DNA from: an uncultured delta proteobacterium | GTDB taxonomy: Bacteria; Myxococcota_A; Polyangia; Polyangiales; Ga0077539 | Assembly: GCA_903860995.1 (NCBI GenBank) | Contig: CAIOSS010000504.1 | Coordinates: 1 to 8,786 of the forward strand | DNA length: 8,786 bases | Reading direction: 5' to 3' | Shown here: piece after piece, positions 7,018 to 8,786 of the stretch | How the letters are laid out: each line of letters opens with the position of its first letter | Numbering within the stretch: position 1 is the first letter of the stretch | The notes under the pieces: model-generated | Databases searched by the model: none | Told to the model about the DNA's origin: nothing | Seen by the model: the letters and a program-made list of their open reading frames with translations, nothing else | Position numbers and translations under genes: made by a program

Positions 7018-7886
7018 GGCGCACCGCCGAAGTCGCGCGCGAGCGTCGCGAAGAACCCATCCGAGAAGGCGCCGTCCACGCGGATCGAATACTGGACCCC
7101 GGGCGCGGCCTCCACCCCGTGGTGATCGAAGTCGTTGAACCAGTACGCGCGCCCCGCGATGGGGGTGCGCTCGCGCCGCTCGGGGTCCCAGAGGTAGAGG
7201 GCCTTCGGGCCGCCGGGGCAGAAGGTGACGAACTGGTCGGGCGCGTCCTGCTCCGCGGGGTCGCCGTCGCGGTGCACCGTGCCGTGGTCGTTGGACTCCA
7301 GGCCCATGAGGTTGCACCGGCCGATGTGGGCGAAGGGGAGCGAGCGCACGAAGGCCACGGTGCGCGGCAGCAGCGTCTCGGCCAGCCGCGTGAAGCGCTT
7401 GCCCGCGGGGTCGGCCTTGTCGCCCCACCATCGGTTGGGAATCATCTCCACGTAGACCTTCCACGGGAAGTACACGCCGTGACGGTACTTGAGCCAGTGC
7501 ATCTGTCGCCGCGAAAGCGGGTGCTCCCGCTCTTCGCCGTAGGTCTCCTGGTGGCGCCGCGCGGGGTCGATGGCACCCGGGTCGTCGGCGAGGCTCCGGA
7601 ACGCCGCGAAGCCCTCGTCGTCGAGCCCGTGGATGACCTCGCCGTAGTCCGTGCCGGCCTGCCCCTCGGCGCCCGGCGGCATGATGCCCATCGAGCGGTG
7701 GCTGCCGCCCGTGTAGTCCACCGGCATCTGCGCGAGCGCGAGGCAGATCTCGTCGTGCAGCGCCGGAAGCGCCGCGGTGTCGACGTAGCGATCGAGCGGG
7801 ATGTGCGTGCGCCCCCAGAGGCCGCGCAGCCCGGTGCCCTCGACGCCCCGCAGGATCCCTCTGGTCTCGTCCGCTTCGTCCGCCAC
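7014..7886 (-). CDS. 2OG-Fe(II) oxygenase-like protein (Asp/Asn hydroxylase type)
   Basis: This 290-residue protein is first in the minus-strand operon. The frame is open upstream to 8438, but that part is antisense to the DUF350 gene. The only sensible start is GTG 7886-7884 (MADEADETRG), preceded by GGTGAG at a short spacing of 3 bases. The C-terminal half has the marks of a double-stranded beta-helix oxygenase: HRD at 205-207 (His-x-Asp), strands QFVTFCPGG and KALYLWD, then NDFDHHGVEA with the distal His (255 or 256), and YSIRVDG with Arg269 as the likely 2-oxoglutarate anchor. By family such enzymes use Fe(II), 2-oxoglutarate and O2 to hydroxylate a substrate in the cytoplasm; the substrate is unknown. 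The N-terminal 150 or so residues include MHWLKYRHGVYFPWKVYVEM and are not assigned. Its stop overlaps the next gene by 4 bp. It is divergent from the DUF350 gene, 78 bp away. Confidence 0.85.
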   Translation of the reverse strand: MADEADETRGILRGVEGTGLRGLWGRTHIPLDRYVDTAALPALHDEICLALAQMPVDYTGGSHRSMGIMPPGAEGQAGTDYGEVIHGLDDEGFAAFRSLADDPGAIDPARRHQETYGEEREHPLSRRQMHWLKYRHGVYFPWKVYVEMIPNRWWGDKADPAGKRFTRLAETLLPRTVAFVRSLPFAHIGRCNLMGLESNDHGTVHRDGDPAEQDAPDQFVTFCPGGPKALYLWDPERRERTPIAGRAYWFNDFDHHGVEAAPGVQYSIRVDGAFSDGFFATLARDFGGAP

Positions 7887-7964
7887 GGTCTCACCGATAC
7901 TGCCACCGTAAGCCCCACCGATGGAACCGGACTCGCAGTACCCTGCGCCGGAGGAACACCCCCA

Positions 7965-8786
7965 ATGGAGCACGGAACCCGCTACGTCGCCCTCTTCGGC
8001 GCAGGCACCATCCTCGCGATGCTGGTGGTCCTGCGGGTCATCCAGCGCGTGCGCGCCCGATCGCTGCCGGCCGACCAGGTCGACAACGCCGCGCGGCGGC
8101 TGCTCGCCGTGGGCGAGGTGCTCGCGACCTTCCTCGTGGGCGCGGCCGTGGTGCACCACAACGTCCGGGGCGAAGTCCTCCGGGCCGACCTCGCGTGGAC
8201 GGCGGCCTTCGCGGCGCTCGGGCTCGCGATGGTGCAGGTGGTCGGCGGGCTCAGCCTGCGCATGCTGCTCCGCGCGCGCCTCCCGGAGGAGCTCGCGAGC
8301 GGCAACGTCGCGGCGGGCGTCGCGGCGGCCTCTCACCTCGTGGCGACGGGCATCCTGGCGTCGCACGCGGTCGCCGGACACAGCCTGTACGCGCTGGGGC
8401 TGGCGATGGCCTTCTTCGCGCTGGCGCTGGCCGCCCACGGCCTCTTCGTCGCGCTCTTCCGCGCGCTCACCACCTATGACGACGCCGAGCAGATCGAGGG
8501 CGAGAACCTCGCTGCCGGGCTGAGCTACGCGGGCGTGACCGTCGCCGTGGCGGTGCTGGTCGCGCGTGGGCTGGAGGGTGACTTCGCGGGCTGGTGGGTG
8601 TCCCTGCGCGGCTTCGCGGGCGTGGCGGCGTGGTGCCTCGCGCTCTACCCCGTGCGGCAGGTCGTGGTGGAGGGCCTGCTCCTCGGCGCGCGGCCCTCCC
8701 TGCGCGGCGGCGCGCTCGACAAGGCCATCGGCACCGACCGCAACGAGGGGATGGCCGCCCTCGAGGCGACGGCCTACCTCGGCGCC
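7965..8786 (+). CDS. Multi-repeat DUF350 (YjfL-type) membrane protein, 3' end outside window
   Basis: The frame opens with ATG 7965, with GGAGG (7950-7954) 10 bases upstream, and runs without a stop for 274 residues to the right edge. It is mostly hydrophobic with about eight membrane segments. Four related half-units are visible: residues about 38-67 (QVDNAARRLLAVGEVLATFL), 112-137 (SGNVAAGVAAASHLVATGIL), 178-204 (EGENLAAGLSYAGVTVAVAV) and 257 onward (TDRNEGMAALEATAYLGA, cut). Each has a polar 'GN/EN-x-AAG' helix start followed by a small-residue-rich membrane helix, which is characteristic of the DUF350/YjfL family. The usual DUF350 protein is about 130 residues, so this is a duplicated form. 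DUF350 genes are known to cluster with PspA-like, ATP-grasp and spermidine-synthase-like genes. The biochemical role is unknown, with envelope-stress or membrane-modification roles proposed by association. Confidence 0.85.
   Translation, partial: MEHGTRYVALFGAGTILAMLVVLRVIQRVRARSLPADQVDNAARRLLAVGEVLATFLVGAAVVHHNVRGEVLRADLAWTAAFAALGLAMVQVVGGLSLRMLLRARLPEELASGNVAAGVAAASHLVATGILASHAVAGHSLYALGLAMAFFALALAAHGLFVALFRALTTYDDAEQIEGENLAAGLSYAGVTVAVAVLVARGLEGDFAGWWVSLRGFAGVAAWCLALYPVRQVVVEGLLLGARPSLRGGALDKAIGTDRNEGMAALEATAYLGA

Noticed and set aside
7887..7964. Divergent promoter pair in the 78-bp gap
   Set aside because: The gap holds the GGAGG of the DUF350 gene and scattered TAnnnT matches (for example TACCCT at 7939), but no -35/-10 pair with acceptable spacing on either strand. 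A promoter must be near, but I cannot place it.
7887..8438. N-terminal extension of the oxygenase frame up to an ATG at 8438
   Set aside because: The extension is antisense to the well-supported DUF350 gene and has low-complexity Arg/Glu/His content. The domain-like sequence starts after GTG 7886.

Overview
The window is very GC-rich DNA, with strong G/C preference at third codon positions in every real reading frame. It carries seven well-supported protein genes and no RNA genes, insertion sequences or CRISPR arrays. The base composition and a lipoprotein built from repeated CGDGxCxxGExCxSC units suggest a Myxococcota chromosome (a Polyangia or Sandaracinus-like lineage). That placement is inference, since no taxonomic marker gene is present.

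Left part. A lipoprotein gene enters from the left edge on the minus strand (460 to 1, its 3' end outside the window). A 184-bp spacer separates it from a large minus-strand gene (2846-645) for an integral membrane protein fused to a spermidine-synthase-like methyltransferase fold. Divergent from that gene is a plus-strand metallophosphoesterase/5'-nucleotidase-like protein (2944-4545) with two C-terminal EF-hands. A small plus-strand PH-fold-like protein follows (4655-5104).

Right part. A compact minus-strand operon reads from 7886 to 5136: a 2OG-Fe(II) oxygenase-like protein, a 430-residue membrane-anchored protein of unknown function, and a 192-residue soluble protein of unknown function. 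The first two genes overlap by 4 bp (GTGA), and the second and third are 10 bp apart. Divergent from the operon, with 78 bp between them, is a polytopic membrane protein with repeated DUF350 (YjfL-type) half-units (7965 to the right edge, 3' end outside).

How the genes may work together. The DUF350 gene and the three-gene operon look like the edge of an accessory membrane-associated system. DUF350 proteins are known to cluster with PspA-like proteins, ATP-grasp ligases and spermidine-synthase-like enzymes. Here the companions are instead a 2OG oxygenase and two proteins I do not recognise, which is the most interesting feature of the window. The spermidine-synthase-like fusion on the left is about 5 kb from the DUF350 gene and is not co-transcribed with it, so a functional link is only speculative. 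The long reading frames antisense to the real genes are composition-driven shadows and are not annotated.
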